A stretch of 64,000 nt of DNA from an uncultured Clostridia bacterium (lineage in GTDB: Bacteria; Bacillota; Clostridia; Oscillospirales; Oscillospiraceae): positions 114,447 through 178,446 of the forward strand of contig CANSAE010000005.1 in NCBI GenBank assembly GCA_947644595.1. Reading direction: 5' to 3'. Made by a program: the position numbers and the translations under genes. The notes beneath the pieces are model-generated. The model made no database searches. It worked only from the letters and a program-made list of their open reading frames with translations, and was not told the DNA's origin. This document shows, piece after piece, positions 41,654 through 49,514 of this stretch (position 1 is the stretch's first letter; every line of letters begins with the position of its first letter).

Positions 41654-42910
41654 ATGAAACGATGTCCGTATTGCGGTGCGGCGTTGCCGGAGGAAGCATC
41701 CTTTTGTCCCTATTGCGCGAAAAGCGTCAATGTCCGTACAGCAGTTCCAACACTCCGGCGGATCCCACGGCGCGTACGGCTGGGCGTGGGGGTGTTGGCG
41801 GTGCTTGTCCTGCTGGCCCTGTTTGGCTGGCGGAACGCTCGCCCTCAGGTCTACGACAACGGAACTGCGGAAGCGGTCTATACCAATGAAAACGGCACAT
41901 ATCAAATCTGCATCGCTTGGGCCAATACGCCGTTTACGCCGTGCAATGACCGGTACAACATGGCGGAATTGAATTTTAACTATCGGTATCCGGCGTTGCT
42001 GTATGTCAACCACGTGGAAACCGACACCCATGCGGGGCAGGTGTTCCTGCAAACCGTGGAGCGCGTCACGGCAGAATTCGTTGATCCGCCGGAAGCACTG
42101 GGCATTTCCTGTACGCAACCACAGCCGGATGCGGACTATGTCCCTGACGCGGCGTGTATCTCCTATGTGGACTACAGCATCAGTGAGCAGGGGACGTGTA
42201 CGGCACAGCTGGTATTTACGCTGCACATGAAAAACGGCGACATCATCCGCGTCCGGCAAAATCAGCATTTTGAAACGATCCCCACATACGATTACACACC
42301 GGAGGATGTGCCGATGGAGACATTGGAAGCGCTTCAGTCATTCATCGACGGCATCGAACGGACGATTCAGGGCGATGCGATTATTAACATCCACCTTCCT
42401 CCGGTGACCTATGACGGTGGATTGACTCTGGCGAATCGGTCGGTGAATCTCATCGGCAGCACAGACGGAGAGGGAAACCGCACCACCTTCACGGGCACCA
42501 TGCAGGTGACGGAGCAGAACGGGCGCATCTTTTATTTCGATGGCATTGACTTTGTGGGTGACGGAACCGGTGTAGGATTGTCCGCGTCCGCCCGGCTGCA
42601 TCTGACAGGCTGCCGGGTCGCCGGCTGGAAGACCGGGGCGCTGGCCTATGGCCATTCCTGGGTGAATGCGGATGAGTGCGTATTTGAGGACAACATCGTG
42701 GGATTGCAGTTCAACAGCATTGGCAGCAACGTTTCCGATACGCGCTATGAGGAAAATGTATTTCAAAACAACGGCACTGCCGTGTTGCTGGAAAGCGTGC
42801 CAACGGACGTTTCTATGAAGTTCCCCGGCTGTACGTTCGCGGGAAACGACAAGGACTTTGACAACCAATGCGGCCAGACGCTGGAATTGGCGGAAGCGAC
42901 ATTTCAATGA
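41654..42910 (+). CDS. Zinc-ribbon, single-pass membrane protein with beta-helix domain
   Basis: A 418-aa protein. N-terminal zinc ribbon CPYCGAALPEEASFCPYC (4-21), a basic stretch, one membrane helix (about 40-57, LGVGVLAVLVLLALFGW), a middle domain, and a right-handed parallel beta-helix-like region at about 240-400 with regularly spaced hydrophobic turns (INIHLPPVTYDGGLTLANRS). The zinc ribbon would stay in the cytoplasm and the beta-helix outside. Co-translation with the kinase suggests that it is its partner or target. Confidence 0.8.
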   Translation: MKRCPYCGAALPEEASFCPYCAKSVNVRTAVPTLRRIPRRVRLGVGVLAVLVLLALFGWRNARPQVYDNGTAEAVYTNENGTYQICIAWANTPFTPCNDRYNMAELNFNYRYPALLYVNHVETDTHAGQVFLQTVERVTAEFVDPPEALGISCTQPQPDADYVPDAACISYVDYSISEQGTCTAQLVFTLHMKNGDIIRVRQNQHFETIPTYDYTPEDVPMETLEALQSFIDGIERTIQGDAIINIHLPPVTYDGGLTLANRSVNLIGSTDGEGNRTTFTGTMQVTEQNGRIFYFDGIDFVGDGTGVGLSASARLHLTGCRVAGWKTGALAYGHSWVNADECVFEDNIVGLQFNSIGSNVSDTRYEENVFQNNGTAVLLESVPTDVSMKFPGCTFAGNDKDFDNQCGQTLELAEATFQ

Positions 42911-42912
42911 GA

Positions 42913-42945
42913 AACGCCCTGCACCACAGTGCAGGGCGCTTGTTT
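42913..42945. terminator. Shared terminator between convergent genes
   Basis: CGCCCTGCA and TGCAGGGCG with a 6-nt loop, A-rich on the left and T-rich (TTGTTTATT) on the right. It serves the plus-strand kinase operon and probably also the minus-strand gene. Confidence 0.8.
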
Positions 42946-44425
42946 ATTGCCAGGTGATGCCGATGGGCTGGTATTTTTTATCCAGCAGCAGGAAAAACAT
43001 GGTGCGGTCCCGACTGTAGTCGTGAGACAAGCGGTCAGACAAATTTTGGATATCCCGGGCGAAATCCTCCACATCGTCGGAAGTGACCTGCTGCCACAAG
43101 TGATACGCCTGGACATCATCGTCCTCCAGCTGTTGACTGTCGCAGGTGTAGTAGCCCTGCAAATAATACGCGGCGCCCAGAGCCTCGAAATCGGAGTCCG
43201 GGGAAATATACGTTTCATATAGGAAATTGTGATTGGCGTCAAAGTCCGCACGCTCCTGCTCGTACAAGGGCGTCAGGTCGTAATTGCACATGGTCATGTC
43301 GATGCGGATGGTGTCCTCATCGTACTGCTCGGGCAGGCCGATGAAGTAGCCGGTGAGGAAACAGCGATTGTCACTGTATTCAAACGCCAGTACACATACG
43401 GTTCCCGGGATGTCGCCGTTGCCCTGGGGATACAAGGTGCCGTCACCGGAGATGCTGTAGGTTCCCACAAGCCAGGCGAAGGAGAAGCTGTTCTTCAAAT
43501 AAGTCAGCACATCATCCCCCAGGGCCTTCCCCATCCAAGCGCAGGTGGTGCTGGCATCAGGGAGGTAGGGTGCGAACTGATCGGGGGTCAGAGGGTAATA
43601 ACCCTGGTCGTCTTTTGTGATATACACCGCGGTAATGTCCCCGGTCTCGCCCAAATCGGCATTGACGGGCTTGGGGGTCGGCGTAGGCTTGGGGGTGGGT
43701 TTGGGTGTGGAAGTCGGCACCACAGTGGTTTCCGGGGTGGGATCGGCCGCAACGGGCTGATTCCCTTTCATCAGCTTTGGCACAAAAATGACCCCGGCAA
43801 TGACCGCTATGACCAGTACGGCGGCAGCGACGGCAAGAACCTTGCCCTTTCCCGTCTTTTCTGTCGGAGTTCCGATTTCAGAAGCGGCGCGGGCTTCCTG
43901 CGCAGCCAGTTTCTGTTCCGCTTTCCGCTGGGCTTCCGCCCGCTTCTGGGCGAGTTTTTCCTCTGCAGCCGCTTTCACGGCGGCTGCTTTTTCCGCCGCC
44001 TCTTGCTTGGCCTGACGGCGTTGGGCTTCCCGGAGGGCCGCCGCGTCCAGCCGGGCTTGTTCCTGCGCCTGGGCCTGGGCGCGGTTCCATACGGCGCCGT
44101 TTTTGAGCACGACCTCTTCCACAGTCACCTGAAAGTCCGTAGTACCCTCAGGCAGGACGATGGCGGTGTATTGACCGAACGCCTGCCCCGGCGCGGCGGA
44201 CAGTGCTTTATAGTGAAACAGCAGGTCAGTATCCGCGCGGCCCTGACAATGGAGGGTGACGGTCAATGCCGTGACGGTGCTTCGTGTGCCGCTGAATTTC
44301 AACTGTGCCACCAGCCGAGGCTGCTTGGTATCTTCCAGCAGCGCGCCGGCGGCGAGTTTTACGGGGCAGTTCAATGGGAACTGTTGGGGGCCGAGTGCGA
44401 CCCGCCGGATGTAACGTTCACTCAT
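42944..44425 (-). CDS. Membrane protein with coiled coil and Pro/Thr linker
   Basis: A 493-aa protein in four parts: an N-terminal beta domain (1-110), a long charged Ala/Glu/Lys coiled coil (about 110-190, AEEKLAQKRAEAQRKAEQKL), one membrane helix (about 200-220, VLAVAAAVLVIAVIAGVIFV), and a P-T-P-K linker leading to an extracellular C-terminal domain of about 230 residues with DUF-like character. It lies 3 nt behind the DUF4234 membrane-protein gene, so the two are co-translated. It belongs to the same module as the kinase and zinc-ribbon genes. Function unknown. Confidence 0.75.
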   Translation of the reverse strand: MSERYIRRVALGPQQFPLNCPVKLAAGALLEDTKQPRLVAQLKFSGTRSTVTALTVTLHCQGRADTDLLFHYKALSAAPGQAFGQYTAIVLPEGTTDFQVTVEEVVLKNGAVWNRAQAQAQEQARLDAAALREAQRRQAKQEAAEKAAAVKAAAEEKLAQKRAEAQRKAEQKLAAQEARAASEIGTPTEKTGKGKVLAVAAAVLVIAVIAGVIFVPKLMKGNQPVAADPTPETTVVPTSTPKPTPKPTPTPKPVNADLGETGDITAVYITKDDQGYYPLTPDQFAPYLPDASTTCAWMGKALGDDVLTYLKNSFSFAWLVGTYSISGDGTLYPQGNGDIPGTVCVLAFEYSDNRCFLTGYFIGLPEQYDEDTIRIDMTMCNYDLTPLYEQERADFDANHNFLYETYISPDSDFEALGAAYYLQGYYTCDSQQLEDDDVQAYHLWQQVTSDDVEDFARDIQNLSDRLSHDYSRDRTMFFLLLDKKYQPIGITWQ

Positions 44426-44428
44426 GAC

Positions 44429-45547
44429 TTACAACTCCGGTAATTCGTCAGGGTTATTGACAACAGGCGCCGCCGCAGCCACCGCGGGCGCGGCGTTGCC
44501 GCCCCAGGTGGGACCGGTCTGCATGGCGGGCGCGTTCGGCGCAAGTTCACCGTTTTCCAATAGGGCAAGGGTGTTGATTTTATCCTGGATCAAAATCGAA
44601 GGCAGGATGACATTGTAGAAACTGAACACCTGCAAAATGGTGCACAGCAGGGTCAGATTCGACTGCGCACCCTGTTCCCGGGCAGTAATATCCAACCGCT
44701 GGGCGCACTTATAGGTCCAATAGACCATATAAAACGGCACGAACATAGATGCCACGACTTGATGCCAGGGCGTCATGGCCGGTTCGGTATTGATGCGGGC
44801 ATTGAGGTATTTTGTCACCTTGCAGATCCAGATGAGTTGATAAATACCCAAGGTGAAGATGCACAGGAGAAGATGGGGGATCATGCTCTTGTAGCCGTTG
44901 CCGTGGAACTTGGTGTTGACCTCCAGTCCTTCCGGAAAGGCCAGCCATAGCATAACTATGCACAGGATCCCCACGCGCAGCCCGAAGAGGATGATTCCGG
45001 TAGAGCCGCTGAGGAACAGCACGGGAGGCTGATGCACCAGCAGCCAAGACAGCAGACCCAAGGGCAGCTCCCCCGCGGCCAATGCCCCGGGCAGAAACCA
45101 CAGCTTTTTTGCCTGCTCATGATTTTTTTCGTCATCTGTATTCAACAAGTAGTGGGCGAACACCAGCAGCAGGGCATAGCCCGCGGCTTCCAACAGATAG
45201 GGCAGAAAAATCCAAAGGCTGAAGGCATCTCTGAACTGGCTCGTATATGTGTGAGACGCTGGATCGAAGCCGAGAATCAGCTGAAGCAGAACCGCGCCCG
45301 TCAAAACGGCGATCCCCAAAACAACGGGTTTGTCCCGCTTTTGCTTCATCAGGTTCAGCCCCAGCCAGATTTCCCCGCCGATTATGGCCAGATTGGTCAG
45401 CAGCCAAAGCGGGGTCGTGCCGCTTGCGCCGACGAAGAAGATCACTCTGAATTGCCTAAAGATGACCGGCAGTTGGAGCACCGCCGCCACAAACAGCAAA
45501 ATTGCCGAAATGGTGGCATATTGCGGTATGTTTGATTTGTTTTCCAT
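44429..45547 (-). CDS. DUF4234-like multi-pass membrane protein
   Basis: A 372-aa protein with eight or nine hydrophobic segments. The C-terminal block LGIYQLIWICKVTKYLN..MTPWHQVVASMFVPFYMVYWTYK is characteristic of DUF4234. I start at the ATG at 45547 because an upstream frame lacks an SD and is unlike membrane-protein sequence. It is the first gene of the minus-strand pair with the coiled-coil protein. Role unknown; such proteins often accompany zinc-ribbon and kinase genes in Clostridia. Confidence 0.8.
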   Translation of the reverse strand: MENKSNIPQYATISAILLFVAAVLQLPVIFRQFRVIFFVGASGTTPLWLLTNLAIIGGEIWLGLNLMKQKRDKPVVLGIAVLTGAVLLQLILGFDPASHTYTSQFRDAFSLWIFLPYLLEAAGYALLLVFAHYLLNTDDEKNHEQAKKLWFLPGALAAGELPLGLLSWLLVHQPPVLFLSGSTGIILFGLRVGILCIVMLWLAFPEGLEVNTKFHGNGYKSMIPHLLLCIFTLGIYQLIWICKVTKYLNARINTEPAMTPWHQVVASMFVPFYMVYWTYKCAQRLDITAREQGAQSNLTLLCTILQVFSFYNVILPSILIQDKINTLALLENGELAPNAPAMQTGPTWGGNAAPAVAAAAPVVNNPDELPEL

Positions 45548-45667
45548 AAACTCTCTCGCTCCTTTTTTAACATTTTGCGGGGAAATTATAGCACAATTAA
45601 AAAGTAAAAACAATTTGCATGGTGCATACCTGCACACGGAAATGGTGTAGGAGCAATGATCTGCCCC

Positions 45668-45840
45668 ATTTTTTTGACCCATAACAGGAGATCAGCGGAC
45701 GGAGACAATGAAGCAAAAGTTCCTGAAAAGCAAACTTCTCCGAGTGACGAGTGAAAAGGGTCAAAGATCAGCGGAGAGGAAGGAACCCACTTTGTCGGCT
45801 GCGTCTTTCTTCATTGCCGGAGTGATGTGACCGTAGGTGT
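45668..45840 (+). other. Left arm and integrase relic at the right-hand island end
   Basis: TTTTTTGACCCATAACAGG and the following 70 nt match the left arm at 9745 and 18637. Directly after it, 45757-45840 encodes (minus strand) the last 28 or so integrase codons (TYGHITPAM..AADKVGSFLSADL-stop). The upstream codons come from unrelated sequence. The tRNA half is missing. This marks the remote end of the island. Confidence 0.8.
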
Positions 45841-45922
45841 GGAGGCCGCCACATTTTACAATCGCATCCTCAACATCTGCCTTTTCGCGGAGAGGGAGGT
45901 CCTTGGGGATCTGAATAAAACA

Positions 45923-45950
45923 ATCCCCCGGACCGATGGCCCGGGGGATC
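45923..45950 (-). terminator. Terminator of the symporter gene
   Basis: On the minus strand, GATCCCCCGGG and CCGGGGGATT form a stem with loop CCATCGGT, followed by GTTTTATT. It lies 13 nt beyond the stop codon at 45963. Confidence 0.85.
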
Positions 45951-45962
45951 TTGTGCTGTACC

Positions 45963-47198
45963 TTAGTTCTTTGCGGCCAGTTTTTCCTGTTTTTTACGCT
46001 CCCAGTTGGAAACGACGATGGCGCAGGATGCGTCGCCCACGATGTTCAGGGTGGTGCGGCCCATGTCAAACAGCTTGTCGACGCCCACGATCAGCGCGAT
46101 GCCCTCCACGGGGATGCCCACGCTCTGCAGCACCATGGCCAGCATGATCATGCCCGCGCCGGACACGCCTGCCGTGCCGATGGAGGCCAGCGTGGCCGTC
46201 AGGACGATGGAGAGCATGTTGCCCAGGGTCAGGTCGATTCCGTAGCACGTGGCGATGAACAGGCTGGTCACGCCCATGTAAATCGCCGTGCCGTCCATGT
46301 TGATGGTCGCGCCCAAAGGCAGCACGAAGGACGCCACGTCCTTGTCAGCGCCAAGCTTCTCGCTGCACTCCTTGTTCAGCGGCAGGGTAGCCACGGAGGA
46401 TGTGGAGGTGAACGCGAAGATCATGGCGGGGATCATGCCAATGAAGAACTGCAGGGGGCTCAGGCCGCCCATGGTCTTCACCGCCACGGAGTACACCACC
46501 AGCAGGTGGAGGATGTAGCCCAGGTACGCCACGGCCAGCACGATAAGCAGCGAACCGACGATCTGCGGACCGTTCACGGCCACGGTGTCAGCCATCAGGC
46601 AGAATACGCCGATGGGGGTCAGCTTGATGATGAACATCATTACCGCCATGACGACTTCATTCAGGCTCTCCATCAGGCTCTTGGCGTGGGAGGCTTTGTC
46701 GCCCGCCACCAGGATGCCCGCGCCGAACAGCAGGGCGATGACAATGACCTGCAGCATGTTTGCGCTGACAAAGGCGCTCCACATATTGGACGGGAAAATG
46801 TTCACGATGGTGTCCATGAAGTTGGAGGACTTGGCCTCATACTCCAGGCCCGAGGTCTCCAAAATGGGGAACGCGCCCTTGAACAGGTTTGCTACAACCA
46901 GGCCGATGGTGATGGCAATCAGGGTGGTCACCATGTAATACACCACGGTCTTCCAGCCGACGCTGCCGACCTTTTTCACGTCGTCCATGGAGATCATGCC
47001 GCACACGATGGAAATGAGCACCACCGGCACGACGATGAACTTCAGCAGGTTCACGAAGATGGTGCCCCAGGGCTTGATGTACGCCGTCACAAAGGCGGCC
47101 ATGCCCACCTTCCACATCAGGTAGCCGAACACGATGCCTGCCAGCATGGCCACGAAGATCCATAATGCCAGACGGTCCTTTTTCTTAGTTTGTTCCAT
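45963..47198 (-). CDS. Dicarboxylate/amino-acid:cation symporter (DAACS family)
   Basis: A 411-aa protein of GltP/DctA type. It has eight or more hydrophobic segments, a Ser-rich hairpin (AFTSTSSVATLPL) and the NMDGTAIYMG motif, followed by GIGTAGVSGAG-like and GVDKLFDMGRTTLN blocks that form the Na+/substrate site. The start follows TTTTCTC with a weak SD (GAGAAAATG). It imports glutamate, aspartate or C4-dicarboxylates with Na+ or H+. It is a core gene just outside the island and is monocistronic, with its own terminator. Confidence 0.93.
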   Translation of the reverse strand: MEQTKKKDRLALWIFVAMLAGIVFGYLMWKVGMAAFVTAYIKPWGTIFVNLLKFIVVPVVLISIVCGMISMDDVKKVGSVGWKTVVYYMVTTLIAITIGLVVANLFKGAFPILETSGLEYEAKSSNFMDTIVNIFPSNMWSAFVSANMLQVIVIALLFGAGILVAGDKASHAKSLMESLNEVVMAVMMFIIKLTPIGVFCLMADTVAVNGPQIVGSLLIVLAVAYLGYILHLLVVYSVAVKTMGGLSPLQFFIGMIPAMIFAFTSTSSVATLPLNKECSEKLGADKDVASFVLPLGATINMDGTAIYMGVTSLFIATCYGIDLTLGNMLSIVLTATLASIGTAGVSGAGMIMLAMVLQSVGIPVEGIALIVGVDKLFDMGRTTLNIVGDASCAIVVSNWERKKQEKLAAKN

Positions 47199-47604
47199 TT
47201 TCTCTCAACTCACCTTTCCTTGATTGCCGGGGCTCCCCGGCACACATAATGAAGCATTATACCACCTGTATCCTTATTTCTGCAATGGGCATTCTCCATA
47301 GTTTCATTCTGGTATTTCTGTCGAATCCCACGGCAAAACGCAGGAAAGCCTGCAAATTTTCAGTTTAAATGCGGCATAACGAAAAATATGCAGGATGGAC
47401 GGGCAAAAATGATTCGGAGGATCGTGATTTTTTGTTTTGCATTCGGCGGAGATATGACGGATCTCCGCTGCAGCGGAGCGGCCTTATGCATGAAAACGGC
47501 AAACGGCCTGCATGCTTCTCCGGCGGCGAAAATATGCGTTGTACGATTCTCACAAGGAGAAAGAAAAAAATAAAAAATTTTTATAAAATAACCACAAAAA
47601 ACTA
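47199..47604. other. 406-bp gap without a supported gene
   Basis: AT-rich towards the right, with short open frames that lack SDs and look random. It holds the symporter promoter region (minus) and, at its right edge, the promoter of the orphan transcript (plus). I see no RNA gene in it. Confidence 0.5.
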
Positions 47605-47633
47605 TTGACAATTTCCTGGCGATATGCTATCAT
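47605..47633 (+). promoter_or_regulatory. Consensus sigma-A promoter of the orphan transcript
   Basis: TTGACA and TATCAT with a 17-bp spacer, preceded by an A/T-rich UP-like stretch. It is the strongest promoter match in the window, yet no gene follows on this strand for 1.8 kb. Confidence 0.8.
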
Positions 47634-47986
47634 ACAATCAGACAGAGGGAACCCGAAAACAAAGGCGGACATCGGACGCGATGAACGCCGGAAGTCAGAT
47701 GCCGGACGCGGTAAAAAGAACTTCCCTTTCTTCGGCGGAACTCTTTTACATACAGGAAATTGGAGGTACAGTCCGATGAAATGAGTTGTGCCGGACATAC
47801 TGAACCGTATGCCGGAGCGGATTCAGAACTGTATGTAAGCAAATACTCCCGATCATAGAGAATTGCAGGAAACCGGGGTCAATTATGAAATAAGATGGAA
47901 TGTACAGTTCGATCAGAGACCCGACAGAGGAAACAGAACGCACATGACCGGGCAGCACAATTGAATATGGAAGGAGGAGGATTCCA

Positions 47987-48013
47987 ATGAACGATCCCAT
48001 CCAGAAGAATTGA
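47987..48013 (+). CDS. 8-codon leader-type ORF (MNDPIQKN)
   Basis: An ATG 10 nt after GGAGGAGG, one of the best SDs in the window, and a stop inside the left arm of the terminator hairpin. Translation would cover the left arm and affect folding. Too short to recognise. Confidence 0.45.
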   Translation: MNDPIQKN

Positions 48014-48046
48014 CCCGATATCTGTCAGAGAGATATCGGGTCAATT
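48008..48046 (+). terminator. Hairpin ending the orphan transcript
   Basis: AATTGACCCGATATCT and AGATATCGGGTCAATT form a perfect 16-bp stem with loop GTCAGAG. Only a short T-run (CATTTTAT) follows. The upstream GGGTCAATT at 47876 can compete for the left arm. Confidence 0.75.
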
Positions 48047-48087
48047 CATTTTATGCGTTGTGACGGGGAATGTTCGTCAAAGGAGGG

Positions 48088-48543
48088 TTACGTGCCTTGC
48101 CAATGAGCCAATTTCGGCAGAGCCTTGGCATAATAAGCCCGGGCGGCTGCTTCGGGCCACTGCTCAGAGGAAAAATGGGTGCTGAGATAGTCAATCAGCG
48201 ATTCCATGGTGGGGTAAGTGAAGGCGCCGTCGGTGTAGCACCACTGGCAGTACTCTTCGTTGATGGCGCCGTCCGGCTCCCGGCTAAGGATGGAATCTTC
48301 TTCCATAGGCATCCCGCAGCACTGGCAGGTCAGCTTTCTGGGGCTGCCCAAAATCGTGTTGATGGAAACGTCAAATTGTTTGGACAGGAGCTTGAGCGTG
48401 TCCACATTGGGCACAGTCTCGCCGGTCTCCCAGCGGGAGACCGCCTGGCGGGTCACCATCAGGCGCTCGGCCAATGCTTCCTGGGTCATCCCGGCCCGTT
48501 CCCGCAGGTCTTTTATCATGATCGTAGTTGGATTTGTTGTCAT
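48088..48543 (-). CDS. XRE regulator with C-terminal zinc ribbon
   Basis: A 151-aa protein. The N-terminal HTH (IKDLRERAGMTQEALAERLMVTRQAVSRWETGETVPN) is a typical Cro/C1-type domain. The C-terminal half has CQCCGMPM and EYCQWCYTDG, the four-cysteine zinc ribbon of the putative-zinc-ribbon (Zn_ribbon_2) family. I start at 48543 with GAGGTGA as SD. It is alone, on the opposite strand to the orphan transcript, and separated from its 3' end by 41 nt, so read-through from that RNA would run antisense to this gene. Confidence 0.88.
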   Translation of the reverse strand: MTTNPTTIMIKDLRERAGMTQEALAERLMVTRQAVSRWETGETVPNVDTLKLLSKQFDVSINTILGSPRKLTCQCCGMPMEEDSILSREPDGAINEEYCQWCYTDGAFTYPTMESLIDYLSTHFSSEQWPEAAARAYYAKALPKLAHWQGT

Positions 48544-48610
48544 TTGAATCACCTCAAGTACAGTATACCGCAAATATCTTCGGGCGCAAGCAACTTGCTG
48601 TTGCGCTGAG

Positions 48611-48642
48611 AATACCCCTGCCGGGAGACAGGGGTATTTTTT
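48611..48642 (+). terminator. Plus-strand terminator between two minus-strand genes
   Basis: AATACCCCTG and CAGGGGTATT form a 10-bp stem, followed by a T6 run on the plus strand only. There is no gene on this strand nearby, so it may stop antisense read-through from the left. It could also fold at the 3' end of the lipoprotein mRNA. Confidence 0.55.
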
Positions 48643-49354
48643 ACGGATAGGAAATGATAAGACTGTCCACAGTCTTCCAATCGGTGTCGTTGATGGCCCA
48701 GTAGCCGTATTCGTGCCAGTAGACCTGCACCACCACCGTTTCCGGCGCGGCGGGGGATTCGGGCGCGGGGTCGTTCAAATGCGCCCGGCACAAAGCCACC
48801 TGGGCGGCGATGCACTCCGCTCGGCACTGGGCGTAATAGCGGTTATAGGTGTAAATAGCCGGGTTGGCCCAGTCCGTGGTGTCCAGATTCAGCCAGTAGT
48901 ATTTCTGCCGGATGGGAGCAAACAGTTCTTCCCGCAGATCCGCATCCTCCGCCGTCCGGCAAAACAGGTCCAGCGGCGTGATCTGCACCTTCACTGCCTG
49001 GGTCTCCTCGTCCAGCTGGGCCGCGGGCCCCACGGCGTACTCTGCTTTTGCGTAGAGGTCCCGGTACAGCGCGATGATATCCTGAAACACGTCGTCCTCC
49101 AGCGCCTCGTCGCTGTAGCCGAAATAAGTCAGGAAGTACCGGGCTTCCTGTTCCAGATTGTTTTCAAAGGCAGCGGCGCAGTCCTCCGGACTCTGGCCCG
49201 TGAGGGTCTGATAGGCGTTGTCCGCTGTGCCGGTGTACACCGCATCCAGATTGCCCTGCACCAAGGTGATAACCGGCTCCGGGCCCTCGTCCTTGCAGGC
49301 GGAGAGGGGGAGCAGCAGGACGAAGGTCAAAAGCAACAGAGGAATTTTTTTCAT
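48641..49354 (-). CDS. Secreted lipoprotein
   Basis: A 237-aa protein with a lipoprotein signal peptide: a hydrophobic run (LLLLTFVLLLPLSAC) with lipobox LSAC and Cys at about 19. The mature part is mostly helical with acidic character; the closest type I know is DUF5105-like lipoproteins, without certainty. It is separated from the zinc-ribbon regulator by a terminator-like hairpin and from the divergent MarR gene by 160 bp. Probably anchored to the outside of the membrane. Confidence 0.75.
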   Translation of the reverse strand: MKKIPLLLLTFVLLLPLSACKDEGPEPVITLVQGNLDAVYTGTADNAYQTLTGQSPEDCAAAFENNLEQEARYFLTYFGYSDEALEDDVFQDIIALYRDLYAKAEYAVGPAAQLDEETQAVKVQITPLDLFCRTAEDADLREELFAPIRQKYYWLNLDTTDWANPAIYTYNRYYAQCRAECIAAQVALCRAHLNDPAPESPAAPETVVVQVYWHEYGYWAINDTDWKTVDSLIISYP

Positions 49355-49450
49355 GGCATTCTCTCATTTCTTGTCAATAGATATCCAAAGTATACCATCT
49401 TTTCGCTGCTGCCGCAATAGAAATCCCGCCGCCGATTTCGGCAAATAAAA

Positions 49451-49482
49451 TTGTTGACAGCTCAACAAAAACGTGATATGGT
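49451..49482 (+). promoter_or_regulatory. MarR-gene promoter with overlapping operator
   Basis: TTGACA (49454) and TATGGT (49477) with a 17-bp spacer. TTGTTGA and TCAACAA form an inverted repeat (49451-49468, 4-bp spacer) that covers the -35 box. A MarR dimer bound there would block RNA polymerase, so autorepression is likely. Confidence 0.65.
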
Positions 49483-49514
49483 AGTGCAAATCTTCCGCGG
49501 AGGGGGGACCGGCT

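Larger units (their letters stand above)
47640..48046 (+). ncRNA. Orphan ~400-nt transcript, candidate structured RNA
   Basis: From the promoter at 47605 to the hairpin at 48008 there is no long ORF. The region is full of short complementary pieces: ACATACAG (47748)/CTGTATGT (47829) around GTCCG/CGGAC and CATAC/GTATG helices. GGGTCAATT at 47876 duplicates the right arm of the final hairpin and could therefore pair with its left arm. An 8-codon ORF with a strong SD overlaps the hairpin. I know no named family that fits. It is not tmRNA, RNase P or SRP RNA by sequence. Confidence 0.55.

Noticed and set aside
43229..44443. A 404-codon plus-strand frame
   Set aside because: It is antisense to the coiled-coil membrane protein. 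Arg/Gly-rich composition is typical of shadow frames.
45936..47165. A 409-codon plus-strand frame rich in His, Gln and Asp
   Set aside because: It is antisense to the symporter gene, whose membrane segments and motifs are unmistakable.
47640..48046. The orphan transcript as tmRNA
   Set aside because: There is no tRNA-like end with CCA and no tag ORF ending in ALAA. The 8-codon ORF has a normal SD and stop, unlike a tmRNA tag.
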